64,000 bases of DNA from Vibrio aquaticus (lineage in GTDB: Bacteria; Pseudomonadota; Gammaproteobacteria; Enterobacterales; Vibrionaceae): positions 1 through 64,000 of the forward strand of contig NZ_RXZH01000004.1 of the NCBI RefSeq assembly GCF_003970385.1, read 5' to 3'. The stretch's first letter is position 1; each line of letters opens with the position of its first letter. The notes below the pieces were generated by a model. That model saw only the letters and a list, made by a program, of their open reading frames with translations. It made no database searches and was not told the origin of the DNA. This document shows positions 19,245-28,030 of the stretch, piece by piece. The position numbers and the translations under genes are program-made.

Positions 19245-20249
19245 ATGACTATTAAGACGCTTTTCCAAATCTGCGACCAAACACCCTTAAACGATCTCTT
19301 TAATGATATGGATATTACGTTGTGGGAAACATTACTTCAGCAAGTAGCTCGCTTTCTAGATTGCCCGGCTGTTGGGCTCATCTTAACGTCTGATGTTGGA
19401 TATCAAAATATTGCCCTAGCTAAAACAGATGACATAACCGCGAACCCGGGGAAAATAATACCGCGCGAGGTCAATATATACTGTAAAGAGGTCTATGATA
19501 CTAAAAAGCAGTTTTATATTAATAATGCCTCGAATGTTGAAAAGTGGCAGGACAATCCCGAGCTCACGGTACAAGGTTTTATTTCTTATCTGGGTTTTCC
19601 CATTAAAAAACGTAACGGTGAAATGTTCGCTACGCTTTGCGCGTTAGATACCAAAGAAACCAACTATAATATCCAGCAAGTCGACTTGATGGGCTGTATT
19701 CGAGATATTATTCAAAGAGAGCTTCATACTGCAGAACAACTCGCCGAAGTCCGGCACGAATCTCATCATGATGAATTAACACAAGTGCTAAATCGCCGTG
19801 GTCTTATTGAAAAGTACGACGCTCTATTGGAGTCTCGGCAATTCAGTAACCATAATCTCGTCATCATTTACTTTGACTTAGATGGTTTGAAAGTGATTAA
19901 CGACACTTGGGGCCACGGCATAGGGGATGCCTATATTTCAGGATTCGCGCAGGCGTTAAAAGATTCGCTGCGAGGCTCCGATCTGTGCGCTCGATTAGGT
20001 GGCGATGAGTTTGTCGCATTTTGTTCTTCAAGCAGGCCTATCGATGTCGATAAGATCATCGAACGTATTACTGAGCACTACGAGGCGATTTGTGCTTCGC
20101 TGACTGTGCCCTGTAATGCGGCGTTTAGTGCCGGAATTCTCAACTACCCCGCCCCGCCGAATGACATTAACAATGCACTAGAAATTGCCGATAAACAGAT
20201 GTACGAAAATAAGCGGAGAAAAAATCAGCGAGGCCAAATATGCTCTTAA
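19245..20249 (+). CDS. Diguanylate cyclase with N-terminal GAF sensor
   Basis: Makes c-di-GMP from two GTP. The 334-residue soluble protein has a GAF-like domain (about residues 25-160; ISYLGFPIKKRNGEMFATLCALD is the typical C-terminal strand pattern) and a GGDEF domain (about 170-325). The active-site motif RLGGDEF (about 252-256) is intact. The product-inhibition I-site RxxD (RGSD) lies five residues before it, so the enzyme should be active and feedback-controlled. The gene overlaps the next gene, a periplasmic binding protein, by 10 bp, implying translational coupling. Confidence 0.9.
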   Translation: MTIKTLFQICDQTPLNDLFNDMDITLWETLLQQVARFLDCPAVGLILTSDVGYQNIALAKTDDITANPGKIIPREVNIYCKEVYDTKKQFYINNASNVEKWQDNPELTVQGFISYLGFPIKKRNGEMFATLCALDTKETNYNIQQVDLMGCIRDIIQRELHTAEQLAEVRHESHHDELTQVLNRRGLIEKYDALLESRQFSNHNLVIIYFDLDGLKVINDTWGHGIGDAYISGFAQALKDSLRGSDLCARLGGDEFVAFCSSSRPIDVDKIIERITEHYEAICASLTVPCNAAFSAGILNYPAPPNDINNALEIADKQMYENKRRKNQRGQICS

Positions 20250-21175
20250 CTCGTGTGATGTTTTACGCAGCGCTCGCTTTGCAAACATTTTCCGCTAATG
20301 CTGCCTATCAGGTAACGGTTAATCAATTTGTTCGCCATCCTGCTCTCGATATGGCGTATCAAGGGATCATTGAAGGATTGCGCCAAGAGGGGTTTATCGA
20401 AAATGAAACCGTCACTTTCGATTATGCGGTCGCCCAAGCCGATATGGGAACCTCTCTGCAAATTGCTCGGCAGCAAGTCGCGCTAAATCCTGATGTGATG
20501 GTGGCACTCTCAACTCCGTCGGCTCAAACTACCGCGAGTGTTAACAAACGTATCCCTATGGTCTTTTCCGCAGTCAGCAGCCCTAGACATGCAGGAGTTC
20601 ACCTTCAAGGAAACATCACTGGTGTATCTGCGCTCTCACCCATAAAGGAACAAATTCAACTAACGCGAGAAGTTTTCCCGACGGCAACTCGCATTGGTGT
20701 TCTTTATAATCCTGGAGAAGATAACTCCCGCTATATCGTTGACCTATTAGAACAGAGCGCCGAGAAACACCAATTCACGTTAATTAAGCGCTCAGTGACA
20801 TCATCCACACAAGTGTCGCTCGCAACAAAGTCTTTGATTGAGGACGTCGATCTTATCTATCTGCCAACCGACAATACCGTGGCGAGTGCATTGCCGGTGA
20901 TCATCAAAATTGCACAAGCTCAATCTGTGCCGACGATTGGGGGGACGATCGACTATGTAAATCAAGGCGCGTTAATGGCGCTAGGGTTTGATTTTTTCGA
21001 TAACGGAGTGCAAGCAGGGCATTTGGTGGCGCAGATTTTATCCGGCGCGAAACCGGAGTCTTTGCCTATTCAACCCACTAAGGGCCGTGAACTGCATATT
21101 AACTCATCTCAGCTTGAGAGATTGAACGTGGAGCTCCCTAAGGCCGTTCAGGATCGTATTACGAAATTGCATTAA
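20240..21175 (+). CDS. Orphan ABC-type substrate-binding protein
   Basis: A 311-residue periplasmic binding protein of the ABC_sub_bind (TrpX-like, PF04392) type. Residues 1-21 are a signal peptide ending ANA. The family features VTVNQFVRHPALDMAYQGI and DVMVALSTPSAQT are near the N terminus, and VDLIYLPTDNTVASALPVII follows in the second lobe. Members often bind aromatic amino acids or similar ligands. No permease or ATPase gene adjoins it. Its start lies inside the end of the GAF-GGDEF gene, which suggests it supports sensing rather than transport; that is inference. Confidence 0.85.
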   Translation: MLLTRVMFYAALALQTFSANAAYQVTVNQFVRHPALDMAYQGIIEGLRQEGFIENETVTFDYAVAQADMGTSLQIARQQVALNPDVMVALSTPSAQTTASVNKRIPMVFSAVSSPRHAGVHLQGNITGVSALSPIKEQIQLTREVFPTATRIGVLYNPGEDNSRYIVDLLEQSAEKHQFTLIKRSVTSSTQVSLATKSLIEDVDLIYLPTDNTVASALPVIIKIAQAQSVPTIGGTIDYVNQGALMALGFDFFDNGVQAGHLVAQILSGAKPESLPIQPTKGRELHINSSQLERLNVELPKAVQDRITKLH

Positions 21176-21179
21176 TAGC

Positions 21180-22280
21180 TCAGTAAGCAACCCGATTCCT
21201 GCCTTGAGACTTAGCGGCATAGACAGCGTTGTCAGCCGCTTTGATCAACTCATTAAAATCACTCATTTCTTCGGTGCGTTCACCCACCCCAATGCTGATG
21301 CTGCCTTGCCATGTAATGTTACCTACCGGTAGCGACATTTGATTCACTTTCTTGCGCGTAAGCTCAGCAATATGGATGCTTCCCTGTAGGTCCGTGTTAG
21401 GGCAAATGACAAAAAACTCATCACCGCCCAAACGGCATACAAAGTCATCACTTCGAAACGAATCGGCCAAGGTCTGAGCCAGTTCAATAAGAAGGTGGTC
21501 TCCAGCATCATGCCCTGCGGTATCATTAACTTGCTTAAAATAGTCAACATCAATCATGATACAGACTAAAGGCTCATTATTGCATGTAGACTCTTGCCAA
21601 TGCGCTTTGAGCTGACGAATGGCGAAGCGGCGGTTAGGAAGCTTAGTTAGTGAGTCGGTCAGCGTAAGCTCTTCAAGCTGCTTGTTCGCCTGCGACAACT
21701 GCTTAGTGCGCTCTTTGACTTTGTCTTCTAGGCATTGATTGAGCTCTAACAGCTCTTTGTTTCGCTCAGAAACTTGCTCAAACAAGCCATTCAAGACTTT
21801 CAGTAGTGGTTCAGTTGAACTATCTTGCCGCTTTTCTTCATTTTCCCACGCTTTTCTCGGATCTACACCTGCTTTAACAAGGTCCACTTGACGAGACATG
21901 TTCTTATCAATACCCAAAATATGGTAAGCCAACCAATGAATAAGGAAATTGAACAGCTGCTCTGACGCTTTTTTGTTTTCTTCACTAATAAACGCCTGCA
22001 TACTGATGATGTCAGCCATAAACGCACGATGACATTTGATATGCTCTTCAATGTGACTGCAATACACACCCACTGAGCGCATCAAATTCTCTTCTTCCTT
22101 GAAATGGAATTCTGCATAACGAGAAAGTTCAAACAACGCCATTCGAATATCACAGATTGAGATATTGTTCTCAGCAATCAACGAACCATAACGGTTGATG
22201 AGTCCGACCAGAAATTGATGCTGTTCATCAACATTATCAATACCTGTTTCGTAGCAAGTATCCCACTCAAAAGACTTCAT
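21180..22280 (-). CDS. Hemerythrin-domain diguanylate cyclase (Bhr-DGC)
   Basis: A 366-residue cytoplasmic protein with an N-terminal bacteriohemerythrin domain (about 1-130), a coiled-coil linker (about 150-205) and a GGDEF domain (about 210-366). The diiron ligand pattern is visible: DEQHQ, HFKEEE, HIEEHIKCH, HWLAYH and GIDK. CRLGGDEFF is intact, with RSDD as the I-site five residues before. V. cholerae has a characterised Bhr-DGC of this layout whose c-di-GMP synthesis depends on the di-iron redox state, so an oxygen or redox sensor role is likely. ATG 22280 follows AAAGGAG. Confidence 0.92.
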   Translation of the reverse strand: MKSFEWDTCYETGIDNVDEQHQFLVGLINRYGSLIAENNISICDIRMALFELSRYAEFHFKEEENLMRSVGVYCSHIEEHIKCHRAFMADIISMQAFISEENKKASEQLFNFLIHWLAYHILGIDKNMSRQVDLVKAGVDPRKAWENEEKRQDSSTEPLLKVLNGLFEQVSERNKELLELNQCLEDKVKERTKQLSQANKQLEELTLTDSLTKLPNRRFAIRQLKAHWQESTCNNEPLVCIMIDVDYFKQVNDTAGHDAGDHLLIELAQTLADSFRSDDFVCRLGGDEFFVICPNTDLQGSIHIAELTRKKVNQMSLPVGNITWQGSISIGVGERTEEMSDFNELIKAADNAVYAAKSQGRNRVAY

Positions 22281-22393
22281 TAAGGCTCCTTTCTTGTGCA
22301 CCCCCTCTCACTAGGATCGAGTGCTTTTATAATAACCTTATCCAATATGTGTAATTTTACCTACATTTTTACTCATTCATTTGCTGAATCACG

Positions 22394-22424
22394 AAAAAAG
22401 GGATCTGGATCAACCCCCCTTTTG
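22394..22424 (-). terminator. Probable terminator of the RND export operon
   Basis: On the minus strand AAAAGGG and CCCTTTT pair around a GATCCAGATC-type centre, followed by TT. It lies about 40-70 bp after the stop of the outer-membrane gene. Confidence 0.6.
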
Positions 22425-22464
22425 TTTGGAATGGATGTCACATACCAAAATTGTTGATGATTGG

Positions 22465-23646
22465 TTAAAAATAATACTCTAGCGACATTTCAATGAAATC
22501 GTCTTTTCTTGCGAAATAAAGCAAATCATCGGGCGTTTCATTCTCGAACAAGTAGCCATCAATCCTCCAAGTTAAGTGATTGGTTAGTCGACTCGATGCC
22601 TCTAACTTCGCACTGTAGACATCAGAGTTATCTAGGTCTTGGGTGATTCCAACCAACACTTCGCTGCTGTCTGCATCGTTGAGAGCAAGCCGAGCCCCGA
22701 CAAACAGATCATTTTGACCTATGGTTTGCGCATTGTTGCCTCGACTGTCATAAAGATATTCCGCGATCAGTCCCACATCCCAAACTGTCTCGAAAGCGCC
22801 CACCACCGTGTATTCAAACCCAGTGGCTAAACCCACATGGTGATCAGCACTATCACGATAGATACTTTCAAACTTCCATAGCCAATCTTCGACAATACCC
22901 TGAACGTCAACACCCACTTGCTTTGCTTGCGCATAGTAGGGTTTTAGCTCGCTACCCTTCAGTTGGTAATATGGGTCGCGATTGGTCCCTTGAAAGTAGC
23001 TGACGCCGATGTCCCAATCACCCATCATTTGCGAGTAACGCAGCGCATAATCGACATGCTTTTCCTCTTTTAAGGATTCATACAGCGCATCGTTGGATAC
23101 CGGCAGCGTTGGTCTTAAACGTCCATCCACTCCTGAGAAAGTTTGCTCTCTGAAATAAGGAAGCAGCATCGCATCCACGTTGCCCCACTCCTTAATTGAC
23201 GTGAAATGAATCATCGGCTGACCGAGCTTATCTTCCCCATCAACCGACTCAATCGCATCGGTTTGGTTAACCACATCAACAAGGTGTGCAGACTCTGTCA
23301 CCCCCCAAAATACCTTTCCAATACCTGCCCTAAATTCGTAATCATCCCAGTACGTCAGATACAGTGCTTCTCTAATATCACCGTGACTACGCTCATCGTC
23401 CAAGCTGTCTAAGCGGTAAAACGGCGTCAAGGTAAAATCGGAGCTGTCACCGACCTGCCAATAAAGCTCCGGCTGCAACACAATCGAACTTTGTCCTTTG
23501 TCTTGACCTTGTAACCCATCATTTGCGAACTGGCGGTGTTCAACGTTAATTTGTCCAGACAACTCAAATGCGTGACATTGTAACGCCAAAACAGTAAGAG
23601 AAGCGCAAGCCGATAAACGACCTGCTGTGCTTAAGATTGTTTTCAT
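22465..23646 (-). CDS. Outer-membrane beta-barrel protein of the RND operon
   Basis: A 393-residue exported protein. Signal peptide about 1-26 (LQCHA). The rest is built of alternating amphipathic strands such as YEFRAGIGKVFWGV and DWDIGVSYFQG and ends with a C-terminal Tyr-Tyr-Phe, the terminal aromatic signature recognised by the BAM complex. I do not recognise a named porin. It is the last gene of a unit with a LolA-like protein and an MMPL transporter, so it may be the outer-membrane exit of that system. GAGGCGG precedes ATG 23646. Confidence 0.8.
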   Translation of the reverse strand: MKTILSTAGRLSACASLTVLALQCHAFELSGQINVEHRQFANDGLQGQDKGQSSIVLQPELYWQVGDSSDFTLTPFYRLDSLDDERSHGDIREALYLTYWDDYEFRAGIGKVFWGVTESAHLVDVVNQTDAIESVDGEDKLGQPMIHFTSIKEWGNVDAMLLPYFREQTFSGVDGRLRPTLPVSNDALYESLKEEKHVDYALRYSQMMGDWDIGVSYFQGTNRDPYYQLKGSELKPYYAQAKQVGVDVQGIVEDWLWKFESIYRDSADHHVGLATGFEYTVVGAFETVWDVGLIAEYLYDSRGNNAQTIGQNDLFVGARLALNDADSSEVLVGITQDLDNSDVYSAKLEASSRLTNHLTWRIDGYLFENETPDDLLYFARKDDFIEMSLEYYF

Positions 23647-23653
23647 ACCGCCT

Positions 23654-24448
23654 CTACTTCACACGTTTTAATACGTTTTTCTCAAAGTCTTTCTCTCGAA
23701 GTCCGGTTTGAAAGTCCAAATTGCTGGTCGTCAATAAGGTGCTTTTACCGGTTTGGTGGTTAACCATCGCCATAGTGTGTGCTCGCCAATACTTGTTTAA
23801 GTACTGCTTATAGTCATCAAACTTAAGGGTTTTGAGTAACGAACCTCTGCGGTCATAGAACTCCACTTGCACAGGTCGATAATGCTCGCTATCTAGCCAT
23901 ACCAATTGTTTGGTATAGCCAGAGTTTTTGTCGGTCGGGACTTGTTCTAATAAGTGAACTTGGACACCATTGAATTCGTTGTCGCCAAGATGGTTGAAAG
24001 TGTATTTTTCTAACTCGAATGAGCTGAGATCTTCATAAGCAAACTCACTGCCCATAAACGGGCCTGATTTGTTACGTGATGAGATCCGTTTTACACGCTT
24101 GAGGGCTGGCAAATAAAGCCACTGGTCATCGGCATCGACACTGTGTGAATGATTCAAAAATGCCGTGCCTTTCACGTCTCTTGGTTGGTCAAAAATGGTT
24201 AATCCTTTGTCTCCATCGTTGGCGATTTCAAAGGATTTAAGGCGCATTTCACGAGTACTGCTTTCCCCTTGAGCGTTTTTAAGAATCATCTGCATGGTGG
24301 CGACAGAGTCCCCCCAACCTTCATCTCTCGCTTTGCGCTCTTTGGCGATTTCGAGCCCTTTCTCTGGCGAGGCAAAACTTTGGCTACTTAGAGCGAACAA
24401 AGCTGTTAGCGCGATGGTTTTGATTATTGAGTTCTGTTTTACGTTCAT
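23654..24448 (-). CDS. LolA-like outer-membrane lipoprotein-sorting protein
   Basis: A 264-residue periplasmic protein with a signal peptide (cleavage after QSFAS, about residue 26). The family features are AFLNHSHSVDADDQWLYLPALKRVKRIS near residues 93-120, GSEFAYEDLSSFELEKY, and a long incomplete beta-barrel C-terminal region. This is the LolA_like type that is regularly encoded with MMPL/RND transporters. It is thought to carry a lipophilic cargo through the periplasm; the cargo here is unknown. AAAGGA precedes ATG 24448, 12 bp after the transporter gene. Confidence 0.85.
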   Translation of the reverse strand: MNVKQNSIIKTIALTALFALSSQSFASPEKGLEIAKERKARDEGWGDSVATMQMILKNAQGESSTREMRLKSFEIANDGDKGLTIFDQPRDVKGTAFLNHSHSVDADDQWLYLPALKRVKRISSRNKSGPFMGSEFAYEDLSSFELEKYTFNHLGDNEFNGVQVHLLEQVPTDKNSGYTKQLVWLDSEHYRPVQVEFYDRRGSLLKTLKFDDYKQYLNKYWRAHTMAMVNHQTGKSTLLTTSNLDFQTGLREKDFEKNVLKRVK

Positions 24449-24460
24449 CGTGACATCCTT

Positions 24461-26842
24461 TTAACTTTGTAATTGAGTCGTTGCTGGAGCAGTACTTGTA
24501 TTAAGGGTCTGAGTGTCGTCTTGGGTATAGCTCGCGGTATCGAATTTCATTAGCAGTGCTGGGAGGAAAACAAAATCGACCACTAACGCGATGAAAATTA
24601 CAATCGCACTGAGCTGTCCCATATCGGCATTGAGCCTAAAACTCGACATCGCCAAGACAGAGAAGCCTGCGACCAACACAACCGTCGTGATCCAAAGTGC
24701 GCGGCCTACGGTGTGGAAGGCATATCGAACTGCCTCTTCTGCTGACTGCCCTTGCTTACGTGCACGTTGATACTTAGAAAGGAAGTGCACCGAATCATCA
24801 ACCACAATCCCAAGGGTTAACGTCACAACCACAGATAAACCTAAGTTGATTTCACCTGAGAACAGCGCCCATAAACCAAAGCCAATAATCGCAGGCGCCA
24901 TGTTAGGGACAATGCTGATCAATCCGAGCCTCAGCGATCGTAATGAGAAGATCATCAGCGCCGAAATCAAAATCAGGGTAATGGGTAACGTTGAGAGCAT
25001 ACTTGCCATGTTCGTTTCACCGATGTGTGCAAACATTAGAGTTGGACTTGACGCAACAACCTCGTATTGAGGCGCGTTATCAGCAAACCATTGATAGATA
25101 CGATTTTCGAGATCGACCATCTCAACACTGCCCAAATTGGCGACGGTTGCGACCATCTTGATTGAAGATTTATCAACGTTGATTTGGTTGTTGAGATCAA
25201 GGCCATATGGCAACGACATTTCGTAAAGCAGTAAGTACTGAGCAGCCAACTCGCGGTCTAGAGGTAGGGTGTAATAGCTGTTTTCGTCACCGTGCATATT
25301 CTTGTTTAGACGCTTATACACATCAGATAAAGTCGCCACGTGATCGGTTTCAGGCTGCTGACGAAGCCAATTGGTGAAATCTCCGATGGTTTGTAGGTAC
25401 ACCGGATCGGCAATACCTTGTGACTCTCGGCTTTTCACTACGATGTTAATGTTGCTCATCCCACTGATACGCGCTTCCATAAAGTCGGCAGCTCTGCGGA
25501 ACTCGCTGCGAGAATCGAAATACTTCACCGATTCATCGTTGATTTTGTTCAGTGGTAATAAGCTTGCAGAGACCGCGATCACAACCGCCGAGAGCGGGAG
25601 TAAGGCGTTTCTGTTTTTCACAACCCAATCACCTAGCTTATCCATCACATCCGTTGGGGTTGAGTTACTAGCATCGACAGCGTTCACTTTTATCGGTAGC
25701 ACTTTTAGTAGCGCAGGAAGTAAAGAGACCGAGAGCAGACAAGCAATCATAACGCCCAGCGCAGCAAGGTTACCAAAGTCGCGCAGTACCGGTGAGTCCG
25801 ACATATTCATCATCAAAAAACCGATGGCGGTGGTCACTGAGGTAATCAAAATCGGCATGAAGTTGATCGCGATGCTTTGATCAATCGCATAATGTTTACT
25901 GTAGCCAAGCTTCATATTTTGACGCATGGTCGCAATGACATGTACACAGTCAGCAACCGCAAGGGTCATGACCAAGGTAGGAATGTTCACGGTCGCGGTA
26001 CTTAAGAACATACCCGCCCAACCAGACAGCCCCATCGTTGCGGCGACTGAACCCATAATCACAACCAATGTCGCGATGACGCTGAGTATTGAACGTAGCA
26101 TCACAGTTAAAAACACCAATATGACGGCTAACATCGTTGGAACAAGCGTTGAGGTATCATCTTGAGCCGCCATCATAAACGCATGATTCATCGCTATGAT
26201 TCCCGCTTTATGAAATTCCACATTCGGGTAAAGTGTTTGGTATTTGTCGATCAGTTGGTTGGCGGCAGAGACCACTTCAAGCACTTCTGCGGTTTCATCA
26301 ATTTCTGGCAGTTGAACCGTGATATTCACAACCGACACGTCGCCTTTTTCAGAGATCATCGAATGTTTAACGACTGGCTCAGACAAGGAGATCTGTTTGA
26401 TTTTGGCGATGCGTTCTGGCGTGAGCTGATATTCATCGAGCAGTAAGTCTTCTACGATCAGGTCATCGTCAGTAGCTTCGGTATGCTGATAGTTGGCAAG
26501 AGAGTCTACGCGGCTTGAATAAGGAACTTGCCATGCTTCTTGGGTGAGCTGTTGGATTAGCGTGAGAGTTTCAGGTTCGAAAACATTGCCACTTTTAGGC
26601 GCAATGACAAGTGCCAGGTTATCCGATTTCGCGAAGGTGGTTTGAATTTCATCAAAGGCTCTTAGCTGCTTGTTTTCTCCATCAAAGAAAATGTTGTAGT
26701 CACCTCTAAAATAGAGGTTTTTGCCTCCAATGGTAGCGGCGATGACCAAACATATCGTGATTAGTAGTACCCACCAACTAAAGCGAGTCGGCATCATTAA
26801 CCAGTTGGGGGGCTGTTTTGAGGTTGCTTGTTTCGTATTCAT
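24461..26842 (-). CDS. RND-superfamily (MMPL-type) inner-membrane exporter
   Basis: A 793-residue RND exporter of the MMPL/sterol-sensing-like type, about twelve membrane helices in two repeats, each with a large periplasmic loop (about 60-230 and 440-610). The transmembrane helix 4 motif VADCVHVIATM and the second-half VVDDSVHFLSKYQRARKQG carry the conserved Asp residues for proton coupling. ATG 26842 follows GGAGAG; an upstream ATG at 26878 has no ribosome binding site. It heads a unit with a LolA-like protein and a barrel. The cargo may be a lipid or hydrophobic compound. A TetR-type operator lies just upstream. Confidence 0.9.
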   Translation of the reverse strand: MNTKQATSKQPPNWLMMPTRFSWWVLLITICLVIAATIGGKNLYFRGDYNIFFDGENKQLRAFDEIQTTFAKSDNLALVIAPKSGNVFEPETLTLIQQLTQEAWQVPYSSRVDSLANYQHTEATDDDLIVEDLLLDEYQLTPERIAKIKQISLSEPVVKHSMISEKGDVSVVNITVQLPEIDETAEVLEVVSAANQLIDKYQTLYPNVEFHKAGIIAMNHAFMMAAQDDTSTLVPTMLAVILVFLTVMLRSILSVIATLVVIMGSVAATMGLSGWAGMFLSTATVNIPTLVMTLAVADCVHVIATMRQNMKLGYSKHYAIDQSIAINFMPILITSVTTAIGFLMMNMSDSPVLRDFGNLAALGVMIACLLSVSLLPALLKVLPIKVNAVDASNSTPTDVMDKLGDWVVKNRNALLPLSAVVIAVSASLLPLNKINDESVKYFDSRSEFRRAADFMEARISGMSNINIVVKSRESQGIADPVYLQTIGDFTNWLRQQPETDHVATLSDVYKRLNKNMHGDENSYYTLPLDRELAAQYLLLYEMSLPYGLDLNNQINVDKSSIKMVATVANLGSVEMVDLENRIYQWFADNAPQYEVVASSPTLMFAHIGETNMASMLSTLPITLILISALMIFSLRSLRLGLISIVPNMAPAIIGFGLWALFSGEINLGLSVVVTLTLGIVVDDSVHFLSKYQRARKQGQSAEEAVRYAFHTVGRALWITTVVLVAGFSVLAMSSFRLNADMGQLSAIVIFIALVVDFVFLPALLMKFDTASYTQDDTQTLNTSTAPATTQLQS

Positions 26843-26857
26843 CACACTCTCCGTTTG

Positions 26858-26870
26858 TGACGTTTCGTCA
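26858..26870. promoter_or_regulatory. TetR-type operator, 13-bp palindrome (copy 1)
   Basis: TGACGTTTCGTCA. It belongs to a TGACG-N3-CGTCA set that occurs only around the RND operon and the neighbouring tetR gene. This copy lies just before the exporter start, where binding would block transcription. Confidence 0.65.
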
Positions 26871-26958
26871 AAATTCATTACTTAAAAACCAGCAAGTGCT
26901 GGTATTTAAGTAACAAAGCTCAAATGAAAAACCGAACTTTCGTTCGAGTGTCATTTAT

Positions 26959-26971
26959 TGACGATTCGTCA
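26959..26971. promoter_or_regulatory. TetR-type operator, 13-bp palindrome (copy 2)
   Basis: TGACGATTCGTCA, an exact TGACG-N3-CGTCA palindrome, about 120 bp upstream of the exporter and just past the tetR terminator. A different 5-bp inverted repeat (CGAAC and GTTCG) lies at about 26933-26946. Confidence 0.65.
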
Positions 26972-26985
26972 TAAACGTTGAATTA

Positions 26986-27005
26986 AAAAGCCCTGCTGGG
27001 CTTTT
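26986..27005 (-). terminator. Terminator of the tetR gene
   Basis: AAAAGCCC pairs with GGGCTTTT across a TGCT loop and ends in T on the minus strand. It separates tetR from the exporter operon, so the two have separate promoters. Confidence 0.8.
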
Positions 27006-27015
27006 CATTACGAGT

Positions 27016-27804
27016 TTATCGACCTACTGAGTGTAAATACTCGACCTCTTCAGAGAACAGCTCTTGTTCTACTCTTTGCCAAGTTTTACGGTAATCCCAC
27101 TCACTTGAGAGCGGTTTCCAGTTAAGTCCATCAAGCAACATATTCGCATTATGAAGTACAGAAAACGGATCTTGGATACGCTTGATACAGTGGCTATTCG
27201 ATGCATTCTGAGTTAACGCATTAGAACCGAAAGCAATCGACCAGTTGGCAAAAACAATGGCATCAGAACCGATACCCGGTGAGAACTTTAAGTCCCCTTG
27301 CTCTACCGCGAAGTTAACCAGCTGATCAGCATTGCCAATCACTTGTTCTTCTAACTCATTCAACGCTTTCACACGTTCTGGAGACGCTTTCTCTAGTACC
27401 CATGGGCTTTTAGCCATGATGGCACAGGTAGAAAGGACAGGCTCCATGCGTGCATAGATCCGATAGCCAACGTGCATCGCCATCACTTTTTCACGAGTAT
27501 TGCCTTCAAACTCAGCCGCTCGCGCAAACAGGATAGCTTCACTTTGCAGTGAATGGATGCACAACGCAATGATCACATCTTCTTTGCTACTAAAGTGATT
27601 GTAGATAGTCCCTTTCGAATAAGAGCTGGCCGACGTCAACTTATCCATAGACAAGTTACTCCACCCCTCTTTCTGAACCAATGATTTGGCCAGAAGAGTA
27701 AGTTCTACTTCTCTATCAGCAATCGCCTGCTGTTTCTTCGTGCGCCCAAATGGGCAACCAGAACTTTCTTGTTTTCCACTTTTACTACAGCCAAAGCCAA
27801 ACAT
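27016..27804 (-). CDS. TetR-family regulator of the RND operon
   Basis: A 262-residue TetR regulator, longer than the usual 190-220. It has an unusual N-terminal tail (about 1-30) with two Cys in CSKSGKQESSGC, then the helix-turn-helix (about 35-80: LTSASSYSKGTIYNHFSSKEDVI). The C-terminal part is the ligand/dimer domain. ATG 27804 is used, with a weak ribosome binding site. It lies upstream of the exporter on the same strand, with matching palindromes before both genes. It is therefore the likely repressor of both. Confidence 0.88.
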   Translation of the reverse strand: MFGFGCSKSGKQESSGCPFGRTKKQQAIADREVELTLLAKSLVQKEGWSNLSMDKLTSASSYSKGTIYNHFSSKEDVIIALCIHSLQSEAILFARAAEFEGNTREKVMAMHVGYRIYARMEPVLSTCAIMAKSPWVLEKASPERVKALNELEEQVIGNADQLVNFAVEQGDLKFSPGIGSDAIVFANWSIAFGSNALTQNASNSHCIKRIQDPFSVLHNANMLLDGLNWKPLSSEWDYRKTWQRVEQELFSEEVEYLHSVGR

Positions 27805-27885
27805 GATCAATCAATCCATATTTATCCGTTACTCCCTAACATTCAATTGTAACACGAATCGTCACTGCCTGATAAATCACTTTTA

Positions 27886-27898
27886 TGACGCATCGTCA
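27886..27898. promoter_or_regulatory. TetR-type operator, 13-bp palindrome (copy 3)
   Basis: TGACGCATCGTCA, exact TGACG-N3-CGTCA, in the gap between tetR and the divergent sugar dehydrogenase gene. It is placed for autoregulation of tetR. Confidence 0.65.
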
Positions 27899-27902
27899 TT
27901 TT

Positions 27903-27915
27903 TGACACTTCGTCA
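27903..27915. promoter_or_regulatory. TetR-type operator, imperfect copy 4
   Basis: TGACACTTCGTCA, one mismatch to the TGACG-N3-CGTCA palindrome, starting 17 bp after the start of copy 3. A weaker half-site (CGAATCGTCA) lies at about 27855-27864. The cluster suggests cooperative binding near tetR. Confidence 0.55.
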
Positions 27916-28030
27916 TAATAGCGCAGATATTGATCAATTCAAGGGGTTTTATAAAAAACATTTACTACGGTTATGCATTCTCACTAATGCTACTATTGCT
28001 AAGTCGAATACGCATAAGCAAGGAATGAGT

